From: Fimbriimonadaceae bacterium
Lineage (GTDB): Bacteria > Armatimonadota > Fimbriimonadia > Fimbriimonadales > Fimbriimonadaceae
NCBI GenBank assembly: GCA_019187105.1
Contig: JABAQM010000001.1
Span: 744,001-808,000 of the forward strand
DNA: 64,000 nucleotides
Direction: 5' to 3'
This document shows, piece after piece, positions 40,303 through 49,598 of the stretch. The notes under the pieces are model-generated. The model made no database searches and was not told the origin of the DNA. It saw nothing but the letters and a program-made list of their open reading frames with translations. The translations under genes were made by a program, and so were the position numbers. Numbering within the stretch: the stretch's first letter is position 1; the number at the start of each line of letters is the position of its first letter.

Positions 40303-42945
40303 TTAACTCCGTAGCCTCGCGACGGTCTCGTCGAAGATCATCCTCACACCTGAGCGAGCTTCCTCGTGCCGACGCATGAATTCATAGCCGTTGCCTAGTC
40401 CCAGGGACGCAGCAAGGTGTGACTGCTTTTCAGGATTCTCAGGGATGATGTCGGCTTCAAATCCCAGTAGCCGAAGGTGGTGCCGAACGGCGACAAGGTG
40501 GGAATGAGCAGCCATCAACGCATCGGCTTCAACCGCATTTATCAACATCCGGCCCAACAACATCCGAATTCTATCCGCTGTTTTGGGCTCGGGAACTGGC
40601 ATGGTCGATAGCAACGACATGACGAGGAGCTGCGTTAGCCACTCGATGTCGCCCAGACCGCCTTCACCAAGCTTGACGTGACGTCGGCGCAAGTGGGGCG
40701 GCACGCGCTCAGTCTCGATGCGCTGCTTCATGGACAAGAGGTCTTCCAGGACGGCCTGGCTCCACGGTTCGGCGCGAAGGACTTGGTCAATCGCACCAGC
40801 GGCGTGTTCGCCTCTAATCGTTCGGAAGCGGCAAAGGGCAAAACGCTCCCAGTTCTCCATCTCCGTGCTGGCATACACCTGCAGTGCATTGTAAGTCCGC
40901 ACAAGGAGCCCCTTCCGACCGTCGGGCCGCAGGCGTAGGTCGATGCCAAAGTCCGCACCCCTGCGCCGCAGCTGTCCGGCGAGATCAACAAACCGCTGGG
41001 CCGCTACCTCCATTTCACGCTGCTCCGCTTCGCCGGAAACGATAAGAAGCACATCCGCATCAGAGCCGAACGTGGCCTCCTGTGCCGCAAGGCTCCCCAG
41101 CGCCACGATATCGGATTGGAGCCCAGCTGCTCTAGCGAGCTGCAGCAGGGTCGCGTCCATCAGGTCGGAGAGCCGCTCACCGAGATCAAAGGAAGGGTCG
41201 AGCACCCACTGAGCGGCGAGGCGATCGCGGATGCGTACAAAGGTTGCGGCAACCTCTTCCAGCGTTCCTGCCGCCTCAATACGGTCGGAGATTCCCGACC
41301 ATTCCTCAATCTCTCCAGAAATAATGGCCTCAGTCAATTCAGGGTTGCGCTGAAAATCTTCGATCAGCGCTGGAGTCCGCTCCGCGATGATTCGGATTCG
41401 GTCCAGACTCGACTCATTTTCGTGAATGGAACGGTAGAAAGCATCGGGCTCGTAGAGGGCATCGATCCACTTCGTGATAGGGCCGGCATCGGCGCCCAAA
41501 CGGCGGAGTACTTCACGCTTTTCTGTGCAGCCGTGGTTCGTAGACAACAGCCGCTCGTACACTTCCCGAGTTTCCTCTCGGCGTGTCTCTAGGCTCACGT
41601 GGAGGTCGTCACAGGAAGCAAAGGCTAGCGAGCGCCGCAGCATTTCCAGCTCGGTGGGAGACTTGGGCACCTCGTGGGTCTGGTTATCGGAGACGAGCTG
41701 GATACGATGCTCACACTGTCGGAGCCAGGTGTAGTTGCCCGTGAGGAGACCGGCGTCGGAATCTGTGAGAAGGCCGGCGTCCCTAAGGCCGGCAAGTGCT
41801 TCAAGCGTGGATCGACACTGAACCGTCGGCACGCGCCTGCCATGAAGAGCTTGGAAAATCTGGGTGAGGAACTCGATATCGCGAATCCCTCCTCGACCGC
41901 GCTTTAGGTCTCCTGGGCTCGATAGCTCCTCCATCCTTTCGCGCTGATTCAGCCACTCCTCGACCATCCATTCTCCGCGCTGGGGAAGGAAGCAAGTCGC
42001 CAAGCGCATGTCCTCCCACCGCGTCGCGAGGTCGGATGAACCGCTCACCATACGGGACCGAATCAGCGCCAGGTGTTCCCAAGGCTCCGCGTGCGCATTG
42101 TAGTAGGCCTCGACTGCCCGCATGCGATTGACGATCGGTCCGGTGGAGCCAAAAGGCCGCAGCCTTAGATCGACGCGGTAAAGCATGCCCCGGCTCATGC
42201 GGTCCGCCAGGGATCGACTCAGCATTTCGGCAAAGCGAATGGCGTGGGGCTCCATCCGGTCGGGAACGTCGTCATCGAGGATAAAAACCAGGTCAACGTC
42301 GCTGCTGTAATTCAACTCGTGCCCGCCTAGCTTGCCCATCCCAATGACGTGAATCGGGCACGGCGCGGAGAGTTCCTTCTCGCGGCAGTATCTTGCCCAA
42401 GTCGCTTCGCGGGCGGCCGCGATCAAGCCATCGGCGAGGTCACTGATTGCACGCCACACCGACTGCTGATTCCAGTTTCCGGTCAAGTCGTTGACGGCGA
42501 TGCCGAGTGTCCAACGCTGCTTGAGATATCGAAGCCGGTCCAGGGCGTGGGAATCGGAGATTGCCTGCTCGACCATGCCCCTGGCCTCGGCAAGGACCTT
42601 CTCAGCTTTGGGCGCCAGTGTCAGGACGGCAGGATCCACCACGATATCGGCTAACTCGGGGTTCTGAACGAGAACGTCGGAGAGGCTGCGACTGGATCCC
42701 AGGATCTGAACGAGAACTGCGGCAATCTCCGGATACTGGTCCAGGAAATCGAAGAGCGTGGCGGGATTGGAGACGCCTTGCAGCCACCGCTCGAAGTTGG
42801 CGAGGGCAAGGTCTGGGCTTGGGACATGCTGCAGTCTGGGCTCAATCCAGCCAACGATGTCGCGATGGAACTGACGTTGGAGCCGCTCCCGAGAGCGGTC
42901 CGCTGCATCGGGATCAGCAAATGGCGATTCTGCCATTTCGTCCAT
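40303..42945 (-). CDS. glnE: Bifunctional glutamine synthetase adenylyltransferase/deadenylase
   Basis: 880 residues (family about 950). Two nucleotidyltransferase domains each followed by a helical bundle: first motif GMGKLGGHELNYSSDVDLVFI (near 202, one stretch given), second GSLAAQEATFGSDADVLLI (near 640). Adds or removes AMP on glutamine synthetase in response to nitrogen status via PII. GGAG lies 5 bases before ATG 42945. Second in an operon starting with the rlmI-like gene. Confidence 0.94.
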   Translation of the reverse strand: MDEMAESPFADPDAADRSRERLQRQFHRDIVGWIEPRLQHVPSPDLALANFERWLQGVSNPATLFDFLDQYPEIAAVLVQILGSSRSLSDVLVQNPELADIVVDPAVLTLAPKAEKVLAEARGMVEQAISDSHALDRLRYLKQRWTLGIAVNDLTGNWNQQSVWRAISDLADGLIAAAREATWARYCREKELSAPCPIHVIGMGKLGGHELNYSSDVDLVFILDDDVPDRMEPHAIRFAEMLSRSLADRMSRGMLYRVDLRLRPFGSTGPIVNRMRAVEAYYNAHAEPWEHLALIRSRMVSGSSDLATRWEDMRLATCFLPQRGEWMVEEWLNQRERMEELSSPGDLKRGRGGIRDIEFLTQIFQALHGRRVPTVQCRSTLEALAGLRDAGLLTDSDAGLLTGNYTWLRQCEHRIQLVSDNQTHEVPKSPTELEMLRRSLAFASCDDLHVSLETRREETREVYERLLSTNHGCTEKREVLRRLGADAGPITKWIDALYEPDAFYRSIHENESSLDRIRIIAERTPALIEDFQRNPELTEAIISGEIEEWSGISDRIEAAGTLEEVAATFVRIRDRLAAQWVLDPSFDLGERLSDLMDATLLQLARAAGLQSDIVALGSLAAQEATFGSDADVLLIVSGEAEQREMEVAAQRFVDLAGQLRRRGADFGIDLRLRPDGRKGLLVRTYNALQVYASTEMENWERFALCRFRTIRGEHAAGAIDQVLRAEPWSQAVLEDLLSMKQRIETERVPPHLRRRHVKLGEGGLGDIEWLTQLLVMSLLSTMPVPEPKTADRIRMLLGRMLINAVEADALMAAHSHLVAVRHHLRLLGFEADIIPENPEKQSHLAASLGLGNGYEFMRRHEEARSGVRMIFDETVARLRS

Positions 42946-42956
42946 CGTTCTCCATG

Positions 42957-44093
42957 TTATTCGAGGATGAACTCGGCAACATTAAGGTACTTCGCCTCAG
43001 GGAACCAGGCCGGGCAAGGGTGGTCCGCTGGCTGTCCCCAACTATGTTGAGCTATCCGTCTCCTTCCTGCGTCTTTCAGCGCGTCCATACAACTTTTCTG
43101 GATTTCATTTAATGTAACCTGGTGGCTGCAGGAGCAGATGACGAGGTGTCCCAATTTAGCCAGTTTTGGTATGGCCAGTCGTGCTAACTTGTATATTGCT
43201 CCCAAAAGTGATCGGCGTTGCCCCCTGTGTTTGGCGATTGGAGGTGGATCGAGGATGATCCAGTTCCAGGCGTGATCGTCAGTGCCTTCCAGCCACTCAA
43301 ACGCGTTGGCGGCAACGAAATCGATCGCCACACCGTTGAGGGCAGCGTTTTTATCCACGGTTGCACCAAGAACCGGATCGATGTCGACTGCCGTCACTTG
43401 CCCGCCGACCGAAGCAGCGGCAATGGACAGTTGGCCGACGCTGCAGAAGATATCGGCCACGCGGTCACCGGACCGTACCCCATTCCGAAGGCGCTGGCTG
43501 GTCGTCAATTGATCGAGATAAAAGCCTGTCTTTGGGCCATTCAGCAAGTCGACCTCAAACTGAAGCCCCCCACGCTTGACCTGCCGAACGGTGCTCCCGG
43601 ACCCTTGGAGGACACCCGCGTAGGGCTCCAAGCCCTCGGCTCGGCGTCCCGAAAAGTCGCTTCTTTCGACAACGAGCGAGAGGGAGAAGCTTGCGAGGGC
43701 CCCAAGCCACAGGTGCTTGCACCGCTCCATCGCCAGGGAACGAACCTGAACGGCAACTGCATCCCCATATCGGTCGATCACTAAGCCAGGCAGCGAATCT
43801 GCTTCTCCATAAACCCACCGGAAAGCCTCGCCGTTAGCGACAAAACTGCTTCTGGCCCCCAGGCACTCCTGGAATCGGCGAACGAACCAGTTCACGTCGA
43901 TGACCTCGGAGCTGCGACTCAAAAGCCGAAGGGGCGCGTGGCTGACCGGGTTCCAGGTCGCCGTACCCAACGGCCCTCCTGTTGGGCTGGCCAGCGTCAC
44001 AATCGAGCCGGCTTCGACCTCTGCCGTCTCGCTCAAAATAAGGTCGCGAGGTATCCACGGATGGGCGGGGAGCTCATCCGCAGCGATCGTCAT
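42957..44093 (-). CDS. Class I SAM-dependent rRNA methyltransferase, RlmI-like
   Basis: 378 residues from ATG 44093; the frame extends upstream into the divergent ABC-F promoter. N-terminal PUA domain (VEAGSIVTLASPTGGPLGTATWNPVSHAPLRLLSR), the family linker SLPGLVIDRYGD, SAM-binding GDRVADIFCSVGQLSIAAA and catalytic ILDPPPIAK with a Cys-rich ICSCSHQV. RlmI methylates 23S C1962; the homologues' substrate is assumed. AGAGG directly precedes the ATG. Confidence 0.88.
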   Translation of the reverse strand: MTIAADELPAHPWIPRDLILSETAEVEAGSIVTLASPTGGPLGTATWNPVSHAPLRLLSRSSEVIDVNWFVRRFQECLGARSSFVANGEAFRWVYGEADSLPGLVIDRYGDAVAVQVRSLAMERCKHLWLGALASFSLSLVVERSDFSGRRAEGLEPYAGVLQGSGSTVRQVKRGGLQFEVDLLNGPKTGFYLDQLTTSQRLRNGVRSGDRVADIFCSVGQLSIAAASVGGQVTAVDIDPVLGATVDKNAALNGVAIDFVAANAFEWLEGTDDHAWNWIILDPPPIAKHRGQRRSLLGAIYKLARLAIPKLAKLGHLVICSCSHQVTLNEIQKSCMDALKDAGRRRIAQHSWGQPADHPCPAWFPEAKYLNVAEFILE

Positions 44094-44160
44094 CCTCTGC
44101 AACTCGGCGGCAACCACGGCGAGTTCGAAGGTACCCAACCGGCGCAAGTACACTCTCGAC

Positions 44161-46062
44161 GTGCTGCTGGAAGTCGTCGACCTCAGGAAGGGATTTCTCG
44201 GCGATGAGCTGTTCGCCGGAGTCACTTTCAAAATCGATCGGCGCGAAAAAGTTGCGCTTGTCGGCCGAAACGGGGTCGGCAAGAGCACGCTGGTCAAGAT
44301 CCTTATCGGCGAAGTGGATCCAGACCAGGGATCCCTCCGCTGGGCCCGTGGAACATCGGTCGGATACCTGCGGCAGCATGCCCAGCTCGATCCGGCTCGG
44401 ACCGTCTTCGAAGAGGCCGAGTCGGCCCAAGCGCATCTGCGGGAGCTGCAGGACCGCCTCCGAGAATTGGAGGCGAAGCTAGAAGATCAGCCCTCGGAGG
44501 ACGACCTCGAGGAGTTTGCTCGGATCCACGAGCATTTGGAGGCTTCCGGTGGATATGCAATCGACCGGGACCTCAAGTCCGTGCTCGCCCGCATGGGATT
44601 TTTGGAAGCTGACTATGGCAAGCCGGTGGGTGCGCTGAGCGGAGGCGAAACGACGCGACTGATGCTGGCGAAGCTCCTCATCGAGGAACCCGATCTATTG
44701 ATTCTCGATGAGCCGACAAACCACCTGGATTTGGAGGCAACGGAGTGGCTTGAGGGCTGGATCCGTGGGTATGGCGGGAGCGTGCTGGCGATTAGTCACG
44801 ACCGCACGTTCTTAAACAACATCGCGGAGCGCGTTCTTGACATGCGCTTCGGTGAGGTCAGGTCCTACCAAGGGCCTTACGATCGATTCATCGAGCTGCG
44901 AGAGGAAGACGACGCGCGGCTTGCCGATCAGGTCGAGAAGCAACAAGTCCAGATGGCGAAGCTTGACGACTACGTGCGACGGTTCATGAACAGCCAACGG
45001 ACTGCCCAAGCACGGGGCCGCCTGAAGCAGCTTGAGAAGCTTCGCGCAACCGCACTGCAGGCGCCCTCCGAGGATAAGGGGCTGGCGGTGTCTTTCGGTA
45101 AGGTCAGCCGCTCGGGTGACATCGTCATCGAGTCCAAAGGGTTGGCGATGGCCTTTGGCGAGCGCAGGCTGTTCACCAATCTCGATTGGACGGTCCGGTG
45201 GAGCGAGAGGTGGGGCGTTATTGGCGGCAACGGCGTTGGAAAATCCACGCTCGCGAGAATCATCCTAAAGCAGTTTGAACCGGTTGCCGGGACGGCTCGG
45301 TTAGGCGCCAATGTGAAGGCTGGGTACTTCTCCCAGGATGCCGGAGACCTCGACCCAAAGCGAACCCCGGTTCAAGTGCTAAACGGAGAGTTTGGCCTCA
45401 CGGAAGAGAGGGCACGAGACTTCCTCGGCCGTTTCTTGTTGAGCGGCGACGATTCAATCCGGCCGATTGGCAGCCTCAGTGGTGGTGAGCGAAACAAGCT
45501 CGCCTTGGCACGGTTGATCCTTTCGGAACCCAATCTCCTCATCCTCGACGAGCCGACCAACCATCTCGACATCGATTCGCGCGAGGCGCTGGCCGAAGTC
45601 CTAAGTGACTTCAAAGGCACGTTGGTCCTGATCTCCCATGACCGGTGGCTGCTTGAGAATGTCACCGACCACACCTTGGAGATTCGACGCGATGGAGCGA
45701 CCCAGTTCCCCGGTCATTACGGCGAATTCCGCCGATCAAAACCCACAGCGGCCGGTAACGCTCGGCGCGTCGTTCAGCCTTCCGGTTCAGCTTCAAATGG
45801 CATGACTCCCCGAGAGCTTAGCAAGGAAATCGACCGAGTGAATAAGCTTGTTTCGTCTGCCGAAGCCAACGTCGCGTTAAAGGAGAAGGAATTGAGGGAA
45901 CTCGAGCTCCTAATGTCAGATCCGACGCAGGTCGAGGACATCCGGGGACTCAGCATCCGCCACGCCGAGACCCAGGCACAGTTGGACCACGCCACCCAGG
46001 AGTGGTTTAAGCTCTCGATGCAGCTCGAAGAGCTGCACGAGCAGCGCGGAACCAAGCTCTAA
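44161..46062 (+). CDS. ABC-F family ATPase (Uup/YheS type)
   Basis: 633 residues from GTG 44161, 67 bases from the divergent rlmI-like gene. Two ABC cassettes on one chain without membrane segments: Walker A GRNGVGKST and GGNGVGKST, signatures LSGGETTRL and LSGGERNKL, Walker B LLILDEPTNHLD in each. An interdomain linker (about 240-320) and a C-terminal coiled coil (MTPRELSKEIDRVNKLVSSAE and following) are of the ABC-F translation-factor type. Acts at the ribosomal E site; may protect stalled ribosomes or confer resistance. Confidence 0.93.
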   Translation: MLLEVVDLRKGFLGDELFAGVTFKIDRREKVALVGRNGVGKSTLVKILIGEVDPDQGSLRWARGTSVGYLRQHAQLDPARTVFEEAESAQAHLRELQDRLRELEAKLEDQPSEDDLEEFARIHEHLEASGGYAIDRDLKSVLARMGFLEADYGKPVGALSGGETTRLMLAKLLIEEPDLLILDEPTNHLDLEATEWLEGWIRGYGGSVLAISHDRTFLNNIAERVLDMRFGEVRSYQGPYDRFIELREEDDARLADQVEKQQVQMAKLDDYVRRFMNSQRTAQARGRLKQLEKLRATALQAPSEDKGLAVSFGKVSRSGDIVIESKGLAMAFGERRLFTNLDWTVRWSERWGVIGGNGVGKSTLARIILKQFEPVAGTARLGANVKAGYFSQDAGDLDPKRTPVQVLNGEFGLTEERARDFLGRFLLSGDDSIRPIGSLSGGERNKLALARLILSEPNLLILDEPTNHLDIDSREALAEVLSDFKGTLVLISHDRWLLENVTDHTLEIRRDGATQFPGHYGEFRRSKPTAAGNARRVVQPSGSASNGMTPRELSKEIDRVNKLVSSAEANVALKEKELRELELLMSDPTQVEDIRGLSIRHAETQAQLDHATQEWFKLSMQLEELHEQRGTKL

Positions 46063-46068
46063 GCGCGG

Positions 46069-46803
46069 TCACTTGATGGCGACAAAGTGGATCCGGTCCG
46101 ACTTGGGCCGGACGGGATCAAGTGTATAGCTGTTGTAGGTATAGATCGACGAAAACCCTGAACGGTAAAGGTAGTCCACGACTTCGCGCTCAGGATGCGC
46201 TCGCTGGACGTGGAGTTCGTTGAAGTGCGCATCGTTAACCCAGAAGTCCATGTTCACCCGAATCAGCCTCGTCGCGGGATCATAGTCGCCGACCCACTTG
46301 TAGCGAATCTTTGACCGGGGCCGCAGGTCACGCTGGTCGAAGAGTTTGGCTTCGAATGCGTACGCGGTGTTGAGGTCGAATATGAACGAGCCTCCCGGCC
46401 GCACGTGATCGGCAACGCACTTGATCGCTCTGGAAAGACCCGCCGAATCGGCGATGTAATTAAGGCTGTCGAAAAATGAGAATGCCGCGTCAAATGTTCG
46501 GCCAAGCTCAAAATCTCTTGCGTCCGCGACTTGATATTCGATCGGATATCCGCGGCCGGCTGCGCTTGCCTTGGCTCGCTCGATCATCGGCGCCGAGATG
46601 TCGATTCCAGCCACGTCGTGGCCCTGCTGAGCCAGCATTTCCGCCACCGTGCCCGTACCGCAGCAAACATCGAGGAACGAATTGGGCCGCTGCCCGTGCG
46701 TCGCGAGCAACAGCCGGTAATAGTCCACCCACATGTCGTAGGGGACCTTGCTCATTAGCAGGTCGTAGTAAGGGGCAACTGGACCGAACGCGGTCGTTAA
46801 CAC
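46069..46803 (-). CDS. Class I SAM-dependent methyltransferase
   Basis: 244 residues from GTG 46803. A longer frame to 46863 is open only because it reads through the tRNA-Leu gene. GPVAPYYDLLMSKVPYDMW is the typical start; SAM motif FLDVCCGTGTVAEMLAQQG and DARDFELGRTFDAAFSFFDSLNYI follow. Substrate unknown. The start is only 11 bases downstream of the tRNA 3' end and lacks a ribosome-binding site, so tRNA processing would leave a nearly leaderless message. Confidence 0.85.
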   Translation of the reverse strand: MLTTAFGPVAPYYDLLMSKVPYDMWVDYYRLLLATHGQRPNSFLDVCCGTGTVAEMLAQQGHDVAGIDISAPMIERAKASAAGRGYPIEYQVADARDFELGRTFDAAFSFFDSLNYIADSAGLSRAIKCVADHVRPGGSFIFDLNTAYAFEAKLFDQRDLRPRSKIRYKWVGDYDPATRLIRVNMDFWVNDAHFNELHVQRAHPEREVVDYLYRSGFSSIYTYNSYTLDPVRPKSDRIHFVAIK

Positions 46804-46814
46804 TTGGGGAGTTT

Positions 46815-46900
46815 TGGTGCGCGGGAAAGGACTCGAACCTTCACGCTTTGTGGGCACTACCACCTCAAGGTAGCGTGTCTACCAATTTCACCACCCGCGC
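46815..46900 (-). tRNA. tRNA-Leu(GAG)
   Basis: 86 bases with encoded CCA. Acceptor GCGCGGG/CCCGCGC, D-arm with TGGTAGACACGC, anticodon stem CTACC/GGTAG with loop TTGAGGT (anticodon GAG), long class II variable arm and GGTTCGAGTCC T-arm. All parts read on the - strand. Confidence 0.96.
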
Positions 46901-46938
46901 ACGCTGAGCGACGAGATTATACCGCCGCCAATCCGGTT

Positions 46939-47469
46939 TTAGGCTTTGATCCAGCCGCCGGGCAGCGTCTCTCGCACCAAGCTAAGACCCTTCGAATACT
47001 CCGCGAACCGGATGCTCAGCTCACGATACATCGGCGCCTCATCGGTGTAGCGACCGTAGTCGAAAGTGCTTACAACATAGTAGCTCTCTTGACCTTGCTT
47101 GAGGTAGTCGCAAAGCAGGTCCCGTCCATCCTGCAGCTTCAAGTGCTTGAGGAAGTCTGGGAACAGGCCGGACCAGAACAAGATGAAATCGCCAATGTGC
47201 CGGTGAACCTGTCGCTCTCGCTCAAAGGAGGTGGCATTCATTCGAACATCGCCCTCGGCAAGCATCTCCGAAACGGAGCGAAGCCGGTTGCCGATGGGAT
47301 CGCGCAGGGCAAAGATCTTGTCGGTGTGGCTGAACGCCACCATGATCTTCGCCAGATATGCCTCGATCTGGGCGTCGGAGGCCATTCCGAGCCGCTCCGA
47401 GAGGGCGGTGTGAACGCCTTCCAGGAACATTCGGTATAGCAGATCGTTGTCCTTATGATTCCGTTCCAT
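46939..47469 (-). CDS. Conserved hypothetical protein
   Basis: 176 residues, cytosolic, helical, rich in Arg, Leu and aromatic residues (HRHIGDFILFWSGLFPDFLK, YVVSTFDYGRYTDEAPMYRELSIRFAEYSKGLSLVR). No family recognised with confidence. Shares a divergent promoter region with the zinc-ribbon protein at 47649, and precedes tRNA-Leu on the same strand. Confidence 0.75.
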   Translation of the reverse strand: MERNHKDNDLLYRMFLEGVHTALSERLGMASDAQIEAYLAKIMVAFSHTDKIFALRDPIGNRLRSVSEMLAEGDVRMNATSFERERQVHRHIGDFILFWSGLFPDFLKHLKLQDGRDLLCDYLKQGQESYYVVSTFDYGRYTDEAPMYRELSIRFAEYSKGLSLVRETLPGGWIKA

Positions 47470-47485
47470 GACTGGTTTTCCGTGT

Positions 47486-47640
47486 TGTCTTAGCTTAATG
47501 AGGTTTTTCCGCTATGACGTGCTGGATTCGCCTATATCCATCCTGAAGCGCCAAAACCAGGAAAAGTTTCGTGGGTGGCCGAAATTGGGACCAAGGACCT
47601 GGCACAACGGGACCATTTGGATGCGTCTAAGCTAATGACA
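47486..47640. promoter_or_regulatory. Divergent promoter region with a motif mirrored on both strands
   Basis: TAAGCTAATGACA (+ strand, 47628-47640) recurs as TAAGCTAAGACA on the - strand (47497-47486), each 10-20 bases before the respective start codon. It may be a shared -10 region or operator. Confidence 0.35.
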
Positions 47641-47648
47641 AGAACGAC

Positions 47649-48575
47649 GTGAATACTTGCCCGCATTGCCGTGCCCCGTTTCCTGCTGGCGCGCAGTTCT
47701 GCATGAGCTGCGGTGCCAGGCTCGCTGTTATGGCGGCGCCGACGCCCCAAGTCGCGATGGGACCTCCCCACCGAGTGCCTTCAACCGGAAGCCGACCTTG
47801 GGTCTGGCTTCTTCTTGGCTTGGTGGCCCTGGCCGCGCTTGGATTTGGGACAGCGGGACTGCTAAAGGTTCTGGGCAAGGCGCCAAACGCCGATTTGGCA
47901 AAGATCGAGGGGCAAGGGACCGACGGAAACCTCATCAGGGCGGAGGGGTCGTCGAACTCGGGCCTTGAGAAGATCCAGCAGAACACGCCTGAAAGGAAGG
48001 TGATGCCGGACGACGTCCGAGCCTGGCTGGAACACCTGGAGCGAACCGAGAAAAAGCTGGTCGAGATGACGACCGGCCAGATTTCACAGGCTGCCGTTCT
48101 TGCATTTCAGCTGAAGAGCATCGGTGGAACCGCCGAGAGCCTTCTGCAACAGATGGCTGAGGGCGTCGATGAAAGCGAAGTCAAGTCCCCTGCCGCGCCT
48201 GCCGAAAACAAGACTCAGGAGATATCGGCTCAGTGGCGCGAACTTCGGACCTTCTTCGAATCGGTGCCACCACCTGCTGAATGCCGTCCCATCTATGACG
48301 ACTATGCGCGGTCGCTGGACGATGCCCAGTACTACATGGAGACCATTCTGCAAGCACTTGGCGATATGTCAACCGGAGCAGCGAAGCCAGAAGAGCTGAT
48401 CGCGAAACTGCAGGGCATCAAGAACGACAACCGAAATCACCTCGATGCCTACAGAAAGAAGGCCGATGAGGGCGTCGGAACGATTTGCAACAAATACGAC
48501 ACCACGAAGTGGTTTTCAATCACACCTGATGTCGGTGGCGAAGGTGGAATGCTAAAGTCGCTCGGCGGCTTCTAA
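47649..48575 (+). CDS. Zinc-ribbon membrane protein of unknown function
   Basis: 308 residues from GTG 47649. An N-terminal zinc ribbon NTCPHCRAPFPAGAQFCMSCG is followed by a Pro linker, a membrane helix (about 58-78, WVWLLLGLVALAALGFGTAGL) and an extracytoplasmic helical domain (PDDVRAWLEHLERTEKKLVEM; QWRELRTFFESVPPPAECRPIYDDYARSLDDAQYYMETIL). Similar layouts occur in many unassigned bacterial proteins. Followed by the M48 peptidase after 37 bases. Confidence 0.7.
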   Translation: MNTCPHCRAPFPAGAQFCMSCGARLAVMAAPTPQVAMGPPHRVPSTGSRPWVWLLLGLVALAALGFGTAGLLKVLGKAPNADLAKIEGQGTDGNLIRAEGSSNSGLEKIQQNTPERKVMPDDVRAWLEHLERTEKKLVEMTTGQISQAAVLAFQLKSIGGTAESLLQQMAEGVDESEVKSPAAPAENKTQEISAQWRELRTFFESVPPPAECRPIYDDYARSLDDAQYYMETILQALGDMSTGAAKPEELIAKLQGIKNDNRNHLDAYRKKADEGVGTICNKYDTTKWFSITPDVGGEGGMLKSLGGF

Positions 48576-48599
48576 CGCAACGTCTCGCAGCATTCCACG

Positions 48600-48605
48600 T
48601 AAACT
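48600..48605 (+). promoter_or_regulatory. -10-like box with leaderless spacing before the M48 gene
   Basis: TAAACT ends 7 bases before ATG 48613; no ribosome-binding site lies between. Confidence 0.35.
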
Positions 48606-48612
48606 TGACCAA

Positions 48613-49467
48613 ATGGATCGCAAAACGTTTCCTGGCATCAGTGCCGACGCCTTCGTTTCGGAAAACGACCGCCGCGCTCTGGCTGCTCTTAAGAAAGTCC
48701 CGCTGCTGCCGCAGGTGATCCAAAAGTTTTACGAAGTCGGCCTCGACCGCTGGATTTATTGCTGGAATATGGCGATGAGCGTTCGGTGCGGACCAAAGCA
48801 GTTTAAAACGCTCTATGAGATCATGCGCGAGTCGTGCGATGTGCTCGACATGCCCGAGCCAGAGCTTTACATCACGAGTAATCCGTTTCCCAACGCATTT
48901 GCCGGAGGCGTCGAAAGGCCCTATATCACGTTGCGATCCTCCATCGTCGATACCTTGAACGATGAGCAGCTCTATCATCTGATGGGCCACGAGCTCGGCC
49001 ATTTGAAGGCCGGCCATATTCTGTACAAGTCGGTCGCGTCCGTACTCGTTCCTCTGTTGGAGCTCATCGGAAGGCGCACGTTTGGCCTCGGTGACGTGGC
49101 CAGTATCGGACTCGTCCTTGCCATGGCGGAGTGGTCTCGCCAAGCTGAAATCTCGGCAGATCGGGCAGGACTGCTTGTGGCTCAAAACTTCGATATCTCG
49201 GCTACCGCGAACTTAGCCCTCTGCGCCGGCCCAAGCCGCTTCAGCAGTGAAATGAGCCAGGAGGCATTTATGGATCAGGCCCGCAGCTATATGGACATGA
49301 ACACGATGGACAGCATTGGCAAAATGCTGATCTTCCTGTTCTATAGCGCGACGGCAACCCATCCGATGCCTGTCCATCGAACACGGGAGCTTGAGCGCTG
49401 GGTGACCGCTGGTGAATTCGATCGCATTATGCGCGGCGATTACCTCCGAACGAGTGGAGCGGCCTAA
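48613..49467 (+). CDS. M48-family zinc metallopeptidase
   Basis: 284 residues without a classical signal peptide. The zinc site HELGH has ligands H126 and H130 with catalytic E127, and the third ligand is probably E179 in QAEISADRAGLL. One amphipathic to hydrophobic segment (SVASVLVPLLELIG) lies after the site. Similar cytosolic or membrane-attached M48 proteins (HtpX relatives) degrade misfolded proteins; the target here is unknown. Confidence 0.85.
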   Translation: MDRKTFPGISADAFVSENDRRALAALKKVPLLPQVIQKFYEVGLDRWIYCWNMAMSVRCGPKQFKTLYEIMRESCDVLDMPEPELYITSNPFPNAFAGGVERPYITLRSSIVDTLNDEQLYHLMGHELGHLKAGHILYKSVASVLVPLLELIGRRTFGLGDVASIGLVLAMAEWSRQAEISADRAGLLVAQNFDISATANLALCAGPSRFSSEMSQEAFMDQARSYMDMNTMDSIGKMLIFLFYSATATHPMPVHRTRELERWVTAGEFDRIMRGDYLRTSGAA

Positions 49468-49598
49468 CGTCCAGCGCGTTAGGAATTAGGACCTAAAGGA
49501 CCGTAAAGGTCCCGAAACATCACAGGCGGTTCGTCCTAGGACCGTGTGGTCTCGATCAACAATACCGACACAACCCGTGACGGGAACTGGAGATTGAG
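49468..49598 (+). other. Leader with small hairpins before the lyase gene
   Basis: CCTAACG/CGTTAGG (49463-49469/49477-49483) overlaps the upstream stop codon, and GGACC/GGTCC (49498-49502/49508-49512) follows. The segment also repeats AGGACC three times. It may end the upstream transcript; no known riboswitch was recognised. GGAGATTGAG precedes ATG 49599. Confidence 0.35.

Noticed and set aside
43900-44160. ABC-F start at 43900
   Set aside because: It would overlap the rlmI-like gene by about 190 bases; the cassette homology begins right after GTG 44161.
46804-46863. N-terminal extension of the methyltransferase to 46863
   Set aside because: Those codons are the 3' half of tRNA-Leu read as protein.
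49468-49598. Riboswitch before the polysaccharide lyase
   Set aside because: Repeated AGGACC blocks and small hairpins are present, but they fit no riboswitch consensus I know.
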